Part shown: positions 1 to 8,007 of the stretch, in pieces
How positions within the stretch are numbered: position 1 is the first letter of the stretch
Layout of the letters: each line of letters starts with the position of its first letter
Assembly: GCF_026016325.1 (NCBI RefSeq)
Contig: NZ_CP087203.1
Coordinates: 2,666,001 to 2,730,000 of the forward strand
Length of the DNA: 64,000 nucleotides
Source of the DNA: Pseudomonas sp. B21-056
GTDB taxonomy: Bacteria; Pseudomonadota; Gammaproteobacteria; Pseudomonadales; Pseudomonadaceae
Direction: 5' to 3'
Made by a program: the position numbers and the translations under genes
Notes under the pieces: generated by a model
Databases searched by the model: none
The model's input: the letters and a program-made list of their open reading frames with translations, nothing else
Told to the model about the DNA's origin: nothing

Positions 1-689
1 ATGTTGCGACGGGCACGATCCAGGCCCACGGCCTGGGCGTCCAGGTGATAGTCCACGGCGCCGCAGCAGCCGGCCTCGGCAACGGGGGTCACACTGATCC
101 CCAGTCGATCCAGGACCCGGGCGGCGGCCGCGTTGGTATTGGGCGACAGGCTTGGTTGCACGCAGCCTTCGAGCATGAGCACCTGCCGGGCATGGCGGGT
201 CACCGGTCGTGGTTTGGCGGCAGGTACCTGGCGAGGCACCTTTTCGCGCAGGGTGTCGGGCAGCCATGGCCGAAACACCCGGCCACCACCCACTAGCCCT
301 TTGAACACGCCTGGGTTGGGCACGATCGCACGCAGCCCCTCGCGCAACAGGCGTTGGCCGAGAGGGCGTCCGACCGCCGCATCGACCACGGCGCGGCCAA
401 TGTCCAGCAGGTTGTGGTAGTCGACCCCGGAAGGGCAGGTGGTTTCGCAGTTGCGGCACGACAGGCACCGATCCAGGTGCTGCTGGGTCTTCGCCGTGGC
501 CGGGTTGCCTTCGAGCACTTGCTTGATCAGGTAGATGCGCCCTCGCGGGCCATCCAGTTCATCGCCGAGCAACTGGTAGGTCGGGCACGTGGCATTACAG
601 AAACCGCAGTGCACGCAGGTGCGCAGGATACTTTCGGCCTCTTCGGCGCGGGGCAGTTGGCGGGCCTCTTCACTCAAGGTGGTCTGCAT
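1..689 (-). CDS. glcF: Glycolate oxidase iron-sulfur subunit GlcF (C-terminus outside window)
   Basis: This is the iron-sulfur subunit of membrane-associated glycolate oxidase, which passes electrons from the GlcD/GlcE flavoproteins to the respiratory chain. Reading the minus strand from the ATG at 689 gives MQTTLSEEARQLP. A first 4Fe-4S ferredoxin motif follows (CVHCGFCNATCPTY) and then a second (CLSCRNCETTCPSG), the standard GlcF layout. A CCG-type motif (EAGCCGAVDYH) is visible close to the window edge. About 229 codons are present and the reading frame is open at base 1, so the C-terminal part lies outside the window. It begins 3 bases after the glcE stop, which fits a glcDEF operon. Confidence 0.93.
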   Translation of the reverse strand, partial: MQTTLSEEARQLPRAEEAESILRTCVHCGFCNATCPTYQLLGDELDGPRGRIYLIKQVLEGNPATAKTQQHLDRCLSCRNCETTCPSGVDYHNLLDIGRAVVDAAVGRPLGQRLLREGLRAIVPNPGVFKGLVGGGRVFRPWLPDTLREKVPRQVPAAKPRPVTRHARQVLMLEGCVQPSLSPNTNAAAARVLDRLGISVTPVAEAGCCGAVDYHLDAQAVGLDRARRN

Positions 690-692
690 GGT

Positions 693-1754
693 TCAAAGCT
701 CCGCGTAGAGGCGACCGGGGTTGAAGATCCCCTGTGGGTCGAGCCGTTGCTTCAGGTTCCGGTGATAACGCATCAGCGCATCAGGCAGCGGTTGGAATGG
801 ACTGTCGATCAGGCCATGGCCGTAACAGGTCACATGGCCGCCGACGCCTTCGACGATCTGGCGAATGAACGTGGCTTCGGCGCCGGACTTGAGCCAGCGC
901 TGGGCCCCACCCCAGTCGATCAGTTGCTTGCCGGGCAAGGGCAGCCACGCTGTGTTGTGCGGCACGGACAAGCGCCACAGTGGCAAGTCCTCAGCGAAGA
1001 AGCTCAAGCGATGTTCGTTGAGATCATCCCAATACGCGGCGTCCAGTAACTCGCCGCCCAATCGGTCATGGGCCGCCGCCACCGAGCCTTCGCCACCCTC
1101 GAGCCGCAGGTGCAGGCGTTGGCCATCGTGGCAGGCGGCACTGATCGGCAGCGGCTGCTGGCCCCATTCCGCCAGGCGCAGCAAGGCGCGATCGCGGTCC
1201 ATTTCCAGGCTGATACTCAAGGCTTGCCGAGGTTTGGGCAGGACTTTGAGCGACACCTCGGTGATCACCCCAAGGGTGCCGAAGCTGCCGGCCATCAGGC
1301 GTGACAGGTCGTAACCGGCGACGTTCTTCATGACTTCGCCACCGAAGCGCAGGAGCTTGCCCTGGCCGGTGATAACCCGCGAACCGAGGACGAAGTCCCG
1401 CACCGAACCGGCCCACGGGCGGCGCGGCCCGGAGAGTCCGCTGGCAATCATGCCGCCCACCGTGGCGTCGCCGAAGGAGGGCGGTTCGCAGGGCAGCATT
1501 TGCTGCGAGGCGTCCAGCACGTCGGACAATTCCTGTAGGGGCGTACCGCAACGAGCGGTAATCACCAGTTCCGTCGGGTCGTAGCTGACGATGCCCCGGT
1601 GGGCGCGGGTGTCGAGTTTTTCACCTGCCATCGGACGTCCCAGGAAGGCCTTGCTATCACCTCCCTGGATCCGTAGCGGCGTGGCGTTTTCCAAGGCCTG
1701 GTTGACCTGTTCGAGCAACGTATCGCTGGCGTCCCTATCGAGTGCGCTGTGCAT
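693..1754 (-). CDS. glcE: Glycolate oxidase FAD-binding subunit GlcE
   Basis: GlcE is the smaller FAD-binding subunit of the glycolate oxidase complex, which oxidises glycolate to glyoxylate. The 353-residue protein has the normal length for the family. An FAD_binding_4 domain spans roughly residues 20-170, with the pyrophosphate-binding stretch around GGDSKAFLG and the conserved MIASGLSGPRRPW segment. A short C-terminal region ends in FNPGRLYAEL, typical of GlcE. Its ATG overlaps the last base of glcD and its stop lies 3 bases before glcF, so translational coupling is likely. No defect is visible. Confidence 0.95.
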   Translation of the reverse strand: MHSALDRDASDTLLEQVNQALENATPLRIQGGDSKAFLGRPMAGEKLDTRAHRGIVSYDPTELVITARCGTPLQELSDVLDASQQMLPCEPPSFGDATVGGMIASGLSGPRRPWAGSVRDFVLGSRVITGQGKLLRFGGEVMKNVAGYDLSRLMAGSFGTLGVITEVSLKVLPKPRQALSISLEMDRDRALLRLAEWGQQPLPISAACHDGQRLHLRLEGGEGSVAAAHDRLGGELLDAAYWDDLNEHRLSFFAEDLPLWRLSVPHNTAWLPLPGKQLIDWGGAQRWLKSGAEATFIRQIVEGVGGHVTCYGHGLIDSPFQPLPDALMRYHRNLKQRLDPQGIFNPGRLYAEL

Positions 1755-3253
1755 CAGAAACGCTCCAGTTCAGGGAAGGGCAGTTGCCCCAGGTGCACAT
1801 GCATGGCGCCAAACTCGGCGCAGCGGTGCAGCGTCGGAATGTTCTTGCCGGGGTTGAGCAGGCCGCTCGGATCGAAGGCCGCTTTGACGGCGTGGAACAC
1901 GGTCAACTCATCGCTGTTGAACTGGGCGCACATCTGATTGATTTTCTCGCGGCCCACCCCGTGCTCACCGGTGATGCTGCCGCCGACTTTCACGCACAGC
2001 TCGAGGATCTTGCCCCCCAGGGCTTCGGCGCGATCGAGTTCGCCCGGTTGGTTGGCATCGAACAGGATCAGCGGGTGCATGTTGCCGTCACCGGCATGGA
2101 ACACGTTGGCGACCCGCAGGCCGTACTCGGCCGACAACGCAGCGATGGTGTGCAACACGCCGGGCAGCTCCCGGCGCGGGATGGTCCCGTCCATGCAGTA
2201 ATAATCCGGCGAGAGGCGGCCCACTGCTGGAAACGCATTCTTGCGCCCGGCCCAGAAACGCACGCGTTCGGCCTCGTCGCGGGCCTGGCGCACTTCGGTG
2301 GCGCCGGCCAGCTCCAGCACCTGGCGCACGCGGTCGCAGTCATCATGGACGTCGGCTTCCACACCATCGAGTTCGCACAACAGAATGGCTTCGGCCTCCA
2401 CCGGGTAACCGGCGTGGATGAAGTCTTCGGCGGCACGGATCGCCAGGTTGTCCATCATTTCCAGTCCGCCGGGAATGATGCCTGCGGCAATGATGTCACC
2501 CACCGCGCGGCCGGCCTTTTCGACCGAGTCGAACGCCGCCAGCAACACCTTTGCGGTCTGGGGTTTGGGAAGCAGCTTGACCGTGACTTCGGTGATCACC
2601 CCGAGCATGCCCTCGGAACCGGTGAACAGCGCCAGCAGGTCCAGCCCCGGCGAATCGAGCGCATCGCTGCCCAGGGTCAGGTGCTCACCTTCGACGGTGA
2701 GGATGTCGACCTTGAGCAGGTTGTGCACGGTCAGGCCATATTTGAGGCAATGCACGCCGCCGGCATTTTCCGCAACGTTACCGCCGATGGAACAGGCGAT
2801 TTGTGAGGACGGATCCGGCGCGTAATACAAGCCAAACGGCGCGGCCGCCTGGGAAATCGCCAGGTTGCGCACCCCGGGCTGGACCCGTGCGGTACGGGCG
2901 GCCGGGTCGATGTGCAGAATGTTGTTGAAGCGCGCCATCACCAGCAGCACACCCTTTTCCAATGGCAGCGCACCGCCGGACAAACCGGTCCCGGCACCCC
3001 GGGCGACGACAGGCACCCGCCGTTCATGACACAGCGCCAGCACGCCCCGGACCTCGTCGAGATGGCGGGGCAAGACCACCAGCAGGGGGGTGGTGCGATA
3101 GGCGGAAAGCCCGTCGCATTCATAGGGCATGAGTTCTTCGCGCTGGTGCAGGATCTCAAGGTCCGGCAAGCGCGCCTGCAAGGCCTGCAGCAGCGTGGCT
3201 TTATCCACGGCAGGCAGGGCGCCATCAACGCGTTCATCGTAGAGAATGTTCAT
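1754..3253 (-). CDS. glcD: Glycolate oxidase catalytic subunit GlcD
   Basis: GlcD is the catalytic FAD-linked subunit that oxidises glycolate (and D-lactate) and gives electrons to the quinone pool through GlcE and GlcF. The 499-residue protein has an FAD_binding_4 domain at about residues 50-195, with RGAGTGLSGGALP contacting FAD. A FAD-oxidase_C domain runs from about 230 to 470 and carries HAGDGNMHP and GSITGEHGVGREK, the conserved catalytic motifs of this family. It is the first gene of the minus-strand glc operon. The spacer to glcC holds the likely GlcC operators. Confidence 0.96.
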   Translation of the reverse strand: MNILYDERVDGALPAVDKATLLQALQARLPDLEILHQREELMPYECDGLSAYRTTPLLVVLPRHLDEVRGVLALCHERRVPVVARGAGTGLSGGALPLEKGVLLVMARFNNILHIDPAARTARVQPGVRNLAISQAAAPFGLYYAPDPSSQIACSIGGNVAENAGGVHCLKYGLTVHNLLKVDILTVEGEHLTLGSDALDSPGLDLLALFTGSEGMLGVITEVTVKLLPKPQTAKVLLAAFDSVEKAGRAVGDIIAAGIIPGGLEMMDNLAIRAAEDFIHAGYPVEAEAILLCELDGVEADVHDDCDRVRQVLELAGATEVRQARDEAERVRFWAGRKNAFPAVGRLSPDYYCMDGTIPRRELPGVLHTIAALSAEYGLRVANVFHAGDGNMHPLILFDANQPGELDRAEALGGKILELCVKVGGSITGEHGVGREKINQMCAQFNSDELTVFHAVKAAFDPSGLLNPGKNIPTLHRCAEFGAMHVHLGQLPFPELERF

Positions 3254-3347
3254 AGTCGGCCGGCGACACTCGGTTGTTTTTATTTGAGGTCAGGTTCTGA
3301 CTTGCATCATTGGTCCGGGGCGATCTACTGTCTATCCATTGTTGATA

Positions 3348-3358
3348 TGGTCGAACCA
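3348..3358. promoter_or_regulatory. GlcC-type operator 1 in the glcC-glcD spacer
   Basis: The sequence TGGTCGAACCA matches the TGGT-N3-ACCA palindrome used by FadR/GlcC-type GntR regulators. It lies about 95 bp upstream of the glcD start. A second copy lies near the glcC start. The role is inferred from the motif and position. Confidence 0.6.
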
Positions 3359-3430
3359 GTTTTTGACAGGCTGTTTTTTTGATATTTTTTATAAGACATT
3401 TAAAAACAATGAGTTGAACTGATCGGTAAG

Positions 3431-3447
3431 CATGCCTGAAAGGCATG
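3431..3447. promoter_or_regulatory. Perfect 7-bp inverted repeat before glcC
   Basis: CATGCCT-GAA-AGGCATG is a perfect 7-bp inverted repeat with a 3-base centre, 31 bp before the glcC start and just upstream of the second TGGT-N3-ACCA site. It could be an extra regulator site or a leader hairpin; its function is not known. Confidence 0.35.
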
Positions 3448-3453
3448 GCTTGG

Positions 3454-3466
3454 CTGGTCATACCAG
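3454..3466. promoter_or_regulatory. GlcC-type operator 2 overlapping the glcC leader
   Basis: CTGGTCATACCAG is a perfect palindrome of the TGGT-N3-ACCA class, ending 11 bases before the chosen glcC ATG. A site here would allow autoregulation. It also argues against a glcC start at 3445, which would place the operator inside the coding region. Confidence 0.6.
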
Positions 3467-3477
3467 TTGGAGGCGCA

Positions 3478-4245
3478 ATGGACGACACCCAGGCCCGGCG
3501 TAATCTGCAAGTGGCCGACGTAGTGTGCGAGCGCATCGAGCGCCTGATCGTGGACGGTGTACTCAAGACGGGACAGTTGTTGCCGTCGGAGCGTCGGTTG
3601 ACGGAAAAGCTCGGTGTTTCACGCACGGCATTGCGCGAAGGGCTGAAGCTGCTGCGCGCGCGCGGGATCATCACGACCGAGCAGGGCAAGGGTTCATTTG
3701 TCGCCGACCTGTCGGGCAATAGCGCCGCGTCACCGTTGATGCACCTGTTCAGCTCACAGCCCCGCACGCTTTACGATCTGTTCGAGGTCCGCAGCCTGCT
3801 CGAAGGCGAGTCCGCGCGGTTGGCGGCCTTGCGCGGCACGGAGGCCGATTTCGTTCTGATCACCCGCAGCTACGAAGCGTTGCTCGATGCCCACGCCCGC
3901 TCACTGGAGCCCTCTGAACACGCCCGGCTCGATCATGCGTTTCATCTGGCGATCTGCGAGGCGTCGCACAATCCGGTGCTGGTGCAGACCTTGCGCTCGC
4001 TGACGGACCTGCTGCTCAATACGGTGTTCGCCTCGGTCAACAACCTCTATCACCGCGAACCACAGAAGCGCCAGATCGACCGCCAACATGCACGGCTCTA
4101 CAACGCGGTGACCGGGCGGCTTCCCGAGCAAGCGCGCAAGGCCGCCGTTGCGCATATCCAGAGCATCTGCGACAACCTCAGGGAAATCGAAAGCGAAGAG
4201 CAGCGCCTGGTGCGTGCCACGTTGCGACTTGAGGGGTGGACATGA
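3478..4245 (+). CDS. glcC: GntR/FCD-family regulator of the glycolate operon, GlcC
   Basis: GlcC is a DNA-binding regulator that responds to glycolate and controls the divergent glcDEF genes. The ATG at 3478 is preferred over an upstream in-frame start at 3445 because GGAGG sits 5-9 bases before it and the N-terminus MDDTQARRNLQVADVVCERI matches the family. The GntR winged helix covers about residues 8-75 (LPSERRLTEKLGVSRTALRE) and an all-helical FCD ligand domain about 90-215. The gene ends in ATGA, overlapping the start of the next LysR gene, an unusual coupling for glcC. Confidence 0.9.
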   Translation: MDDTQARRNLQVADVVCERIERLIVDGVLKTGQLLPSERRLTEKLGVSRTALREGLKLLRARGIITTEQGKGSFVADLSGNSAASPLMHLFSSQPRTLYDLFEVRSLLEGESARLAALRGTEADFVLITRSYEALLDAHARSLEPSEHARLDHAFHLAICEASHNPVLVQTLRSLTDLLLNTVFASVNNLYHREPQKRQIDRQHARLYNAVTGRLPEQARKAAVAHIQSICDNLREIESEEQRLVRATLRLEGWT

Positions 4246-5174
4246 CGCAGCACCTGGATCATTTGTCCTTGCACCTGTTCATCCTGGTCTGCGAGGAGGG
4301 GACGATCGCACGGGCCAGCGAACGGGCGTTCATCGCGCCCTCGGCGGTCAGCAAGCGACTTTCCGACATCGAGGCACGCTTCGCTACGCCGCTGCTCAAG
4401 CGCAGCAAGCGCGGGGTGGAACCGACGCCGGCCGGCCTGGCGCTGCTGCGGCATGCCCGGTCCCTGACGCGGGCCATGGAGCGGCTCGACAGCGAGCTCA
4501 GCGAATACGCCGAGGGTGCACGCGGGCATGTCCGCATATGGGCGAACGTCTCGTCGATCATGGAGTTTCTGCCGGAAGAACTGTCTGACTTCATGTTGAA
4601 GCATCCAGGCGTCCAGATCGACATCGAAGAGCGTATAAGCCCTGATGTGGTGCGTGGCGTCACCGAGGGCTCCGCCGACCTGGGTATCTGTCGACGCTCG
4701 ATGGCCGTGGGCAACCTGGAGTTCCTGCCTTACCGCCTGGACCATCTCGCGGTGGTGGTGGGCGCCGGTCATTCCCTGGCCGATCGCTCCAGCGTAGCGT
4801 TCGAAGAGACATTGGATTTTGAGCACCTGGGCATGTCGGCCTTTGCCACGATCAATACCTTCATGCGCGAGGATGCGCAGAAGCATGGTCGGGAGCTGCG
4901 ATTCCGCTCCTACGTGTCATCGTTCGACGCCGCGTTTCGGCTGATCCAGTTCGGACTGGGTGTCGCGGTGATCCCGCTCGAAGCGGTGCAGCGCTACACG
5001 CAACTGTTCGACCTGCGCATCATTCCCCTGACTGACGCGTGGGCGCGGGGCGAATTTGTGATCTGCGTGCGTGATCGTGAGGCCTTGTCGCTGTCGGCGC
5101 GTCGGCTCCTGGACCACCTGCTGTCACGCTCACCGCCACGTCCTTCCACGACCGATCCTATCCATCGCGGTTGA
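4242..5174 (+). CDS. LysR-family transcriptional regulator
   Basis: This 310-residue LysR-type regulator probably controls the lyase/CoA-transferase genes that follow. The N-terminal winged helix (SERAFIAPSAVSKRLSDIEARF, about residues 20-42) precedes a periplasmic-binding-protein-like effector domain from about residue 90. I chose ATG 4242 (MTQHLDHLSL) rather than the GTG at 4236 because GAGGGG lies 5 bases before it and ATGA overlaps the glcC stop. The effector is unknown. The 87-bp gap to the next gene is on the same strand, so it may be cotranscribed with its target. Confidence 0.87.
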   Translation: MTQHLDHLSLHLFILVCEEGTIARASERAFIAPSAVSKRLSDIEARFATPLLKRSKRGVEPTPAGLALLRHARSLTRAMERLDSELSEYAEGARGHVRIWANVSSIMEFLPEELSDFMLKHPGVQIDIEERISPDVVRGVTEGSADLGICRRSMAVGNLEFLPYRLDHLAVVVGAGHSLADRSSVAFEETLDFEHLGMSAFATINTFMREDAQKHGRELRFRSYVSSFDAAFRLIQFGLGVAVIPLEAVQRYTQLFDLRIIPLTDAWARGEFVICVRDREALSLSARRLLDHLLSRSPPRPSTTDPIHRG

Positions 5175-5261
5175 CGATGGATCAACGCGCCAATGGCGTC
5201 TTTTCATCAAACCCCGGGCTCTCTAGTCTGAAATCACGCTTCCGCCTGTGAGAGCCTGTTC

Positions 5262-6191
5262 ATGACAACAATAACCATCAACGAAGTCGGCATGCGCGAT
5301 GGTTTGCAGAGCCTGCAAGCCATCATGCCGACCCGCGCCAAATGCCAATGGATCGACGCCGCCTATGCCGCCGGTGTGCGCCATATGGAAGTCGCGTCGT
5401 TCGTTCCCGCCAAGCTGTTGCCGCAGATGGCCGATGCCAGGGAAGTGGTGGCCCATGCCTTGGGTTACCCGGAACTGGTGGTCTCGGTGCTGGCGCCGAA
5501 CCTGCGTGGCTGCCGCGATGCCCTCGAGTCCGGCGCCCATCGCATCATTGCGCCGGTGTCGGTCAGCGCCGCCCATAGCCTGGCGAATGTGCGCCGTACG
5601 CCCTTGGAAATGGTCGAGGAACTGGCGCGCATGTGCCAGTTGCGTAGCGAGCTGGGCTTGCATCAGGTCCAGGTGATTGCCGGGATGTCCGTCGCATTCG
5701 GCTGTACCCGCCAGGGCGAGGTGCCCCTGGGCGACCTTTGTGAATTGATCGGGCACGTCCTTGAGGCCGGCTGCGACCTGGTGTCCCTCGGCGATACCAC
5801 CGGCTACGCCAATCCCGCCCAGGTAGAAATTACCTTGCAGGCGGTTCGCGCCATTGCCGGCGACAAGCTCAGGGCCGCGCATTTCCATGACACACGGGGC
5901 TTGGCGCTGGCGAACAGCCTGGTGGCGGTGCAACAAGGCATCACCGAACTCGATTCATCGTTGGCCGGGCTGGGTGGCTGCCCGTTCGCACCGGGTGCGT
6001 CCGGCAACACCGTCACCGAAGACCTGGTGTTCATGTTGCAAAGCATGGGCTACGACACCGGCATCGATCTGGCTGCACTGATCGAGTCGCGGGAAGTCTT
6101 GCGTGCCGCGCTGCCGGACGAAGCCCTCTACGGCTGCATCGCCCGCGCCGGCCTGCCGCTGAATTACCCGTCCGCTGTCCGCCGCGCCTGA
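5262..6191 (+). CDS. Hydroxymethylglutaryl-CoA lyase-family enzyme
   Basis: This is an HMGL-like TIM-barrel lyase. The family cleaves 3-hydroxy-3-methylglutaryl-CoA, or close analogues, to acetyl-CoA plus a keto product such as acetoacetate. The 309-residue protein has the N-terminal catalytic Arg-Asp pair (VGMRDGLQ, residues 7-14) and the C-terminal glycine-rich loop GLGGCPFAPGASGN with the active-site Cys. The metal-binding HFHDTRG is at about residue 205. Its leucine-degradation partners (liuABD) are absent. A CoA-transferase follows 26 bp downstream, suggesting that a free acid is first activated and then cleaved; citramalyl-CoA-like substrates are also possible. Confidence 0.88.
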   Translation: MTTITINEVGMRDGLQSLQAIMPTRAKCQWIDAAYAAGVRHMEVASFVPAKLLPQMADAREVVAHALGYPELVVSVLAPNLRGCRDALESGAHRIIAPVSVSAAHSLANVRRTPLEMVEELARMCQLRSELGLHQVQVIAGMSVAFGCTRQGEVPLGDLCELIGHVLEAGCDLVSLGDTTGYANPAQVEITLQAVRAIAGDKLRAAHFHDTRGLALANSLVAVQQGITELDSSLAGLGGCPFAPGASGNTVTEDLVFMLQSMGYDTGIDLAALIESREVLRAALPDEALYGCIARAGLPLNYPSAVRRA

Positions 6192-6217
6192 ACCGGTCCG
6201 ATCGAGGAAAAACAGTC

Positions 6218-7408
6218 ATGTCCAGACTTCCATTGGACGGCATTCGTGTCGTCGAAATTTCACACATGGTGATGGGGCCGACCTGCGGGATGATCCTGGG
6301 GGATCTCGGTGCCGAGGTGATCAAGATCGAGCCGATCCGTGGCGACGGGACACGTCGCCTGCTGGGAGCCGGTGCCGGGTTCTTTCGCACCTTCAACCGC
6401 AACAAACAATGCATTGCCATCGACGTCAACACGCCCCAGGGGCGCGCTGCCGTGCTGGAGCTCATCGACACCGCCGACGTGTTCATCGAGAACTTCAAAC
6501 CCGGCCGCATGGAGGAACTGGGCTTTGGCTACGGGGCGATTCGCGAGCGTAACCCGCGCATTATCTATGCCTCGCATAAAGGCTTCCTGAGCGGTCCCTA
6601 TGACCATCGCCTGGCCCTGGATGAAGTCGTGCAGATGATGGCGGGCCTGGCCTACATGACTGGTCCCGTGGGGCGACCGTTGCGGGCGGGCAGTTCGGTG
6701 AACGACATCATGGGCGGCATGTTCGGCGCCATCGGCGTGCTGGCCGCGCTCAACGAGCGTAACGTCACCGGCGTCGGCCGGGAGGTGCAAAGCGCGTTGT
6801 ATGAAAACTGCGTGTTGCTGGCGGCCCAGCATATGCAGCAATACATCGTGACCGGCGAGGCGGCCGCACCGATGCCGAACCGCATCAGCGCCTGGGCCAT
6901 TTACGATGTGTTCGAGTTCGCCAACGGCGAGCAGATGTTTGTCGCCGCCACCGGCGAAGGGCAGTGGCATGCGCTCTGCCAGTTGCTGGGGCAAACCGCG
7001 TTGTTCGATGACCAGACGCTTGCCACCAACAACGACCGGGTGCTGCAACGCCCACGGTTGCTGGCTCATCTGGCTGAAGTCTTTGCGACCCTGGATGCCC
7101 AGGCCCTGGCGCCACAGCTCGAAGCCCACGGCATTCCCTTCGCGCCGATTCGTCGTCCGGAAGAGTTGTTCGAAGATCCCCACCTGCTGCAAAGCGGTGG
7201 GCTGGCGAACCTGGAGCTTGAAGACGGGTCGTTCACCGCCATGCCATTGCTGCCCCTGTCCCTGGACGGCGAACGCCTGCAACCCCGTCGATCGATTCCG
7301 CGCATCGGCGAGCATACCCATCAGGTCATGCGCGAACTGGGCTATAGCGATGCACACATTGCCCAGCTGTGTGCCGCCGGTGTCCTGAAAACAGAGGCTC
7401 ACGCCTGA
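6218..7408 (+). CDS. CaiB/BaiF (class III) CoA-transferase
   Basis: Class III CoA-transferases move CoA between carboxylic acids through an enzyme-bound aspartyl-CoA thioester. The 396-residue protein fits the family, with the N-terminal motif LPLDGIRVVEISHMVMGPTCG, the FIENFKPGRMEELGFGY segment, and the likely nucleophilic Asp in SSVNDIMGGMFG (about residue 163). It starts after a GAGGAAA ribosome binding site, 26 bp from the HMG-CoA-lyase-like gene. It probably loads CoA onto the acid that the lyase then cleaves. The true acid is not deducible from sequence; 3-hydroxy-3-methylglutarate is a candidate. Confidence 0.88.
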   Translation: MSRLPLDGIRVVEISHMVMGPTCGMILGDLGAEVIKIEPIRGDGTRRLLGAGAGFFRTFNRNKQCIAIDVNTPQGRAAVLELIDTADVFIENFKPGRMEELGFGYGAIRERNPRIIYASHKGFLSGPYDHRLALDEVVQMMAGLAYMTGPVGRPLRAGSSVNDIMGGMFGAIGVLAALNERNVTGVGREVQSALYENCVLLAAQHMQQYIVTGEAAAPMPNRISAWAIYDVFEFANGEQMFVAATGEGQWHALCQLLGQTALFDDQTLATNNDRVLQRPRLLAHLAEVFATLDAQALAPQLEAHGIPFAPIRRPEELFEDPHLLQSGGLANLELEDGSFTAMPLLPLSLDGERLQPRRSIPRIGEHTHQVMRELGYSDAHIAQLCAAGVLKTEAHA

Positions 7409-7420
7409 GGAGAAACTGCC

Positions 7421-7945
7421 ATGGCGATCTATCGATACGACACGCTTATCCCCGCCATCCATGCCGAGACGTTCGTCGCCGAGGACGCCACGGTCATTGG
7501 CGATGTGACCCTGGCCCAGGGCGTCAGCGTATGGCCCCAGGCGGTTCTTCGCGGTGACAACGAGCCGATTCGCATCGGTCAGCACAGCAACGTGCAAGAG
7601 GGCGCTGTGCTGCACGCCGACCCCGGTTTTGCATTGACCGTGGGTGAGGGCGTCACCATCGGGCACCAGGCCATGCTGCACGGTTGCACCATCGGCGACG
7701 GTGCGCTGATCGGGATCCAGGCGGTGGTACTCAACGGGGCGGTGATCGGCAGAAATTGCCTGGTCGGTGCCGGCGCCATCGTTACCGAAGGCAAGGTGTT
7801 CCCTGACCACTCACTGATTCTCGGCGCGCCGGCCAAGGTCGTGCGCGAGCTGACGCCCGAGGCCATCGCCGGCATGCACCGTAACGCCGAGGACTATGTC
7901 CTCAAGGGTCAGCTTTACCGGGACAAATTGATTCGAATCAGCTAA
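7421..7945 (+). CDS. Gamma-carbonic-anhydrase-like hexapeptide-repeat protein
   Basis: This 174-residue protein is a left-handed beta-helix trimer of the gamma-carbonic anhydrase/PaaY/CaiE family. Hexapeptide repeats run from about residue 25 to 130 (for example VIGDVTLAQGVSVWPQ, VLRGDNEPIRIG). Candidate zinc-ligand histidines occur in VLHADPG, TIGHQAMLHGC. Relatives next to CoA-transferases or CoA-ligases (CaiE, PaaY) are thought to aid CoA metabolism, PaaY acting as a thioesterase. The gene starts 12 bp after the CoA-transferase stop, with GAGGAGA before it, so it belongs to the same operon. A specific reaction cannot be assigned. Confidence 0.85.
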   Translation: MAIYRYDTLIPAIHAETFVAEDATVIGDVTLAQGVSVWPQAVLRGDNEPIRIGQHSNVQEGAVLHADPGFALTVGEGVTIGHQAMLHGCTIGDGALIGIQAVVLNGAVIGRNCLVGAGAIVTEGKVFPDHSLILGAPAKVVRELTPEAIAGMHRNAEDYVLKGQLYRDKLIRIS

Positions 7946-8007
7946 ACCGTCCAGCAGCGTCTCCAGGCGCTGCCGCTCTCCAATAACTACAACAATGGAG
8001 AAACATC

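Noticed and set aside
1742..2806. Plus-strand open frame (354 codons) in glcD
   Set aside because: It is antisense to glcD, which has full-length family motifs.
6260..7810. Minus-strand open frame (516 codons) opposite the CoA-transferase
   Set aside because: It is a shadow of the CoA-transferase and gamma-CA-like genes; no domain or ribosome binding site.
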